From positions 294,112 to 358,111 of the forward strand of contig UCKM01000005.1 in assembly GCA_900473175.1 (NCBI GenBank): a DNA stretch of 64,000 nucleotides, in the 5' to 3' direction. Positions 63,916 to 64,000 of this stretch are shown here, piece by piece. The DNA comes from Hyphomicrobiales bacterium. GTDB taxonomy: Bacteria > Pseudomonadota > Alphaproteobacteria > Rhizobiales > Rhizobiaceae. The notes beneath the pieces are model-generated. The model was given only the letters and a program-made list of their open reading frames with translations. It did no database searches and had not been told where the DNA came from. Each line of letters opens with the position of its first letter. The first letter of the stretch is position 1. The position numbers were made by a program, and so were the translations under genes.

Positions 63916-64000
63916 ATGAAAGTCCATGCCGTTTTAAACCGCGACGGCGGCACGTTTCGCACAATGGACATGGAGTTGTTTGCAGAAACGGCCAAATCCA
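63916..64000 (+). CDS. Start of a diacylglycerol-kinase-like gene (cut by window end)
   Basis: ATG 63916 follows AAGGA at 8 bp and opens a frame beginning MKVHAVLNRDGGTFRTMD, which runs off the window after 28 codons. The AVLNRDGGT start is typical of the alphaproteobacterial diacylglycerol-kinase catalytic-domain (lipid kinase) family. Too little is visible for certainty. Confidence 0.55.
   Translation, partial: MKVHAVLNRDGGTFRTMDMELFAETAKS

Noticed and set aside
1-64000. CRISPR arrays, insertion sequences, prophage or conjugation genes
   Set aside because: No regularly spaced repeats, transposase, integrase or phage structural genes were seen on either strand.

Overview
The window looks like chromosomal DNA of an alphaproteobacterium of the order Hyphomicrobiales (Rhizobiales). 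GC is moderately high. It carries a long B12-dependent class II ribonucleotide reductase (NrdJ), a coupled MprF/LpiA-AcvB pair typical of Rhizobium and Agrobacterium relatives, tripartite tricarboxylate transporter genes, and a glucoamylase-like enzyme of the beta-1,2-glucanase type. The family (Brucellaceae, Phyllobacteriaceae or Rhizobiaceae) cannot be fixed by reading alone. Most genes are intact, with clear Shine-Dalgarno sites. I see no insertion sequence, prophage or CRISPR array.

Layout. 0-4 kb: a truncated adenine deaminase gene diverges from a tctCBA-type carboxylate uptake operon. 4-9 kb: a GT39 membrane glycosyltransferase, an interspersed-repeat-like stretch, and a sulfatase with a small membrane protein. 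9.3-18.1 kb: tRNA-Leu and housekeeping genes (molybdopterin-binding protein, universal stress protein, gpt, CorA, a degenerate Nudix protein, nrdJ behind an NrdR box). 18.8-24.7 kb: a probable six-gene envelope operon read leftward (glycine-betaine-type binding protein, L,D-transpeptidase, lipoprotein, DUF3300, DUF2950, outer-membrane barrel). 24.8-44.9 kb: an envelope/sulfatase cluster bracketed by a NarL-type response regulator (left) and a matching sensor kinase (right). It contains a lipoprotein hydrolase, a MltF-like transglycosylase, a TPR protein with a putative regulatory N-terminus, a barrel protein, a second sulfatase, a MoxR-DUF58-DUF4381-BatA-BatB-BatD operon and a formylglycine-generating enzyme. 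45-56.7 kb: hemolysin III-like protein, a sugar ABC transporter with a divergent GntR regulator, a ferric-iron ABC transporter and an SBF-like transporter. 56.7-64 kb: acvB and mprF, an FAH-family hydrolase, a GH144-like enzyme and the start of a lipid-kinase-like gene.

Main discovery. Eight intergenic copies of a 16-bp motif, AGTACGTWACRGTWAM, lie upstream of both sulfatase genes, the formylglycine-generating enzyme gene, the six-gene envelope operon, the transglycosylase, the barrel protein and two small or unknown genes. All eight have the same orientation relative to their target gene. This points to an undescribed regulon joining sulfatases, their maturase, peptidoglycan enzymes, outer-membrane proteins and probably the MoxR/Bat complex. 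The two-component pair that brackets the 25-45 kb cluster is the best candidate controller. This is an inference from sequence reading and needs a genome-wide motif scan and a binding test.
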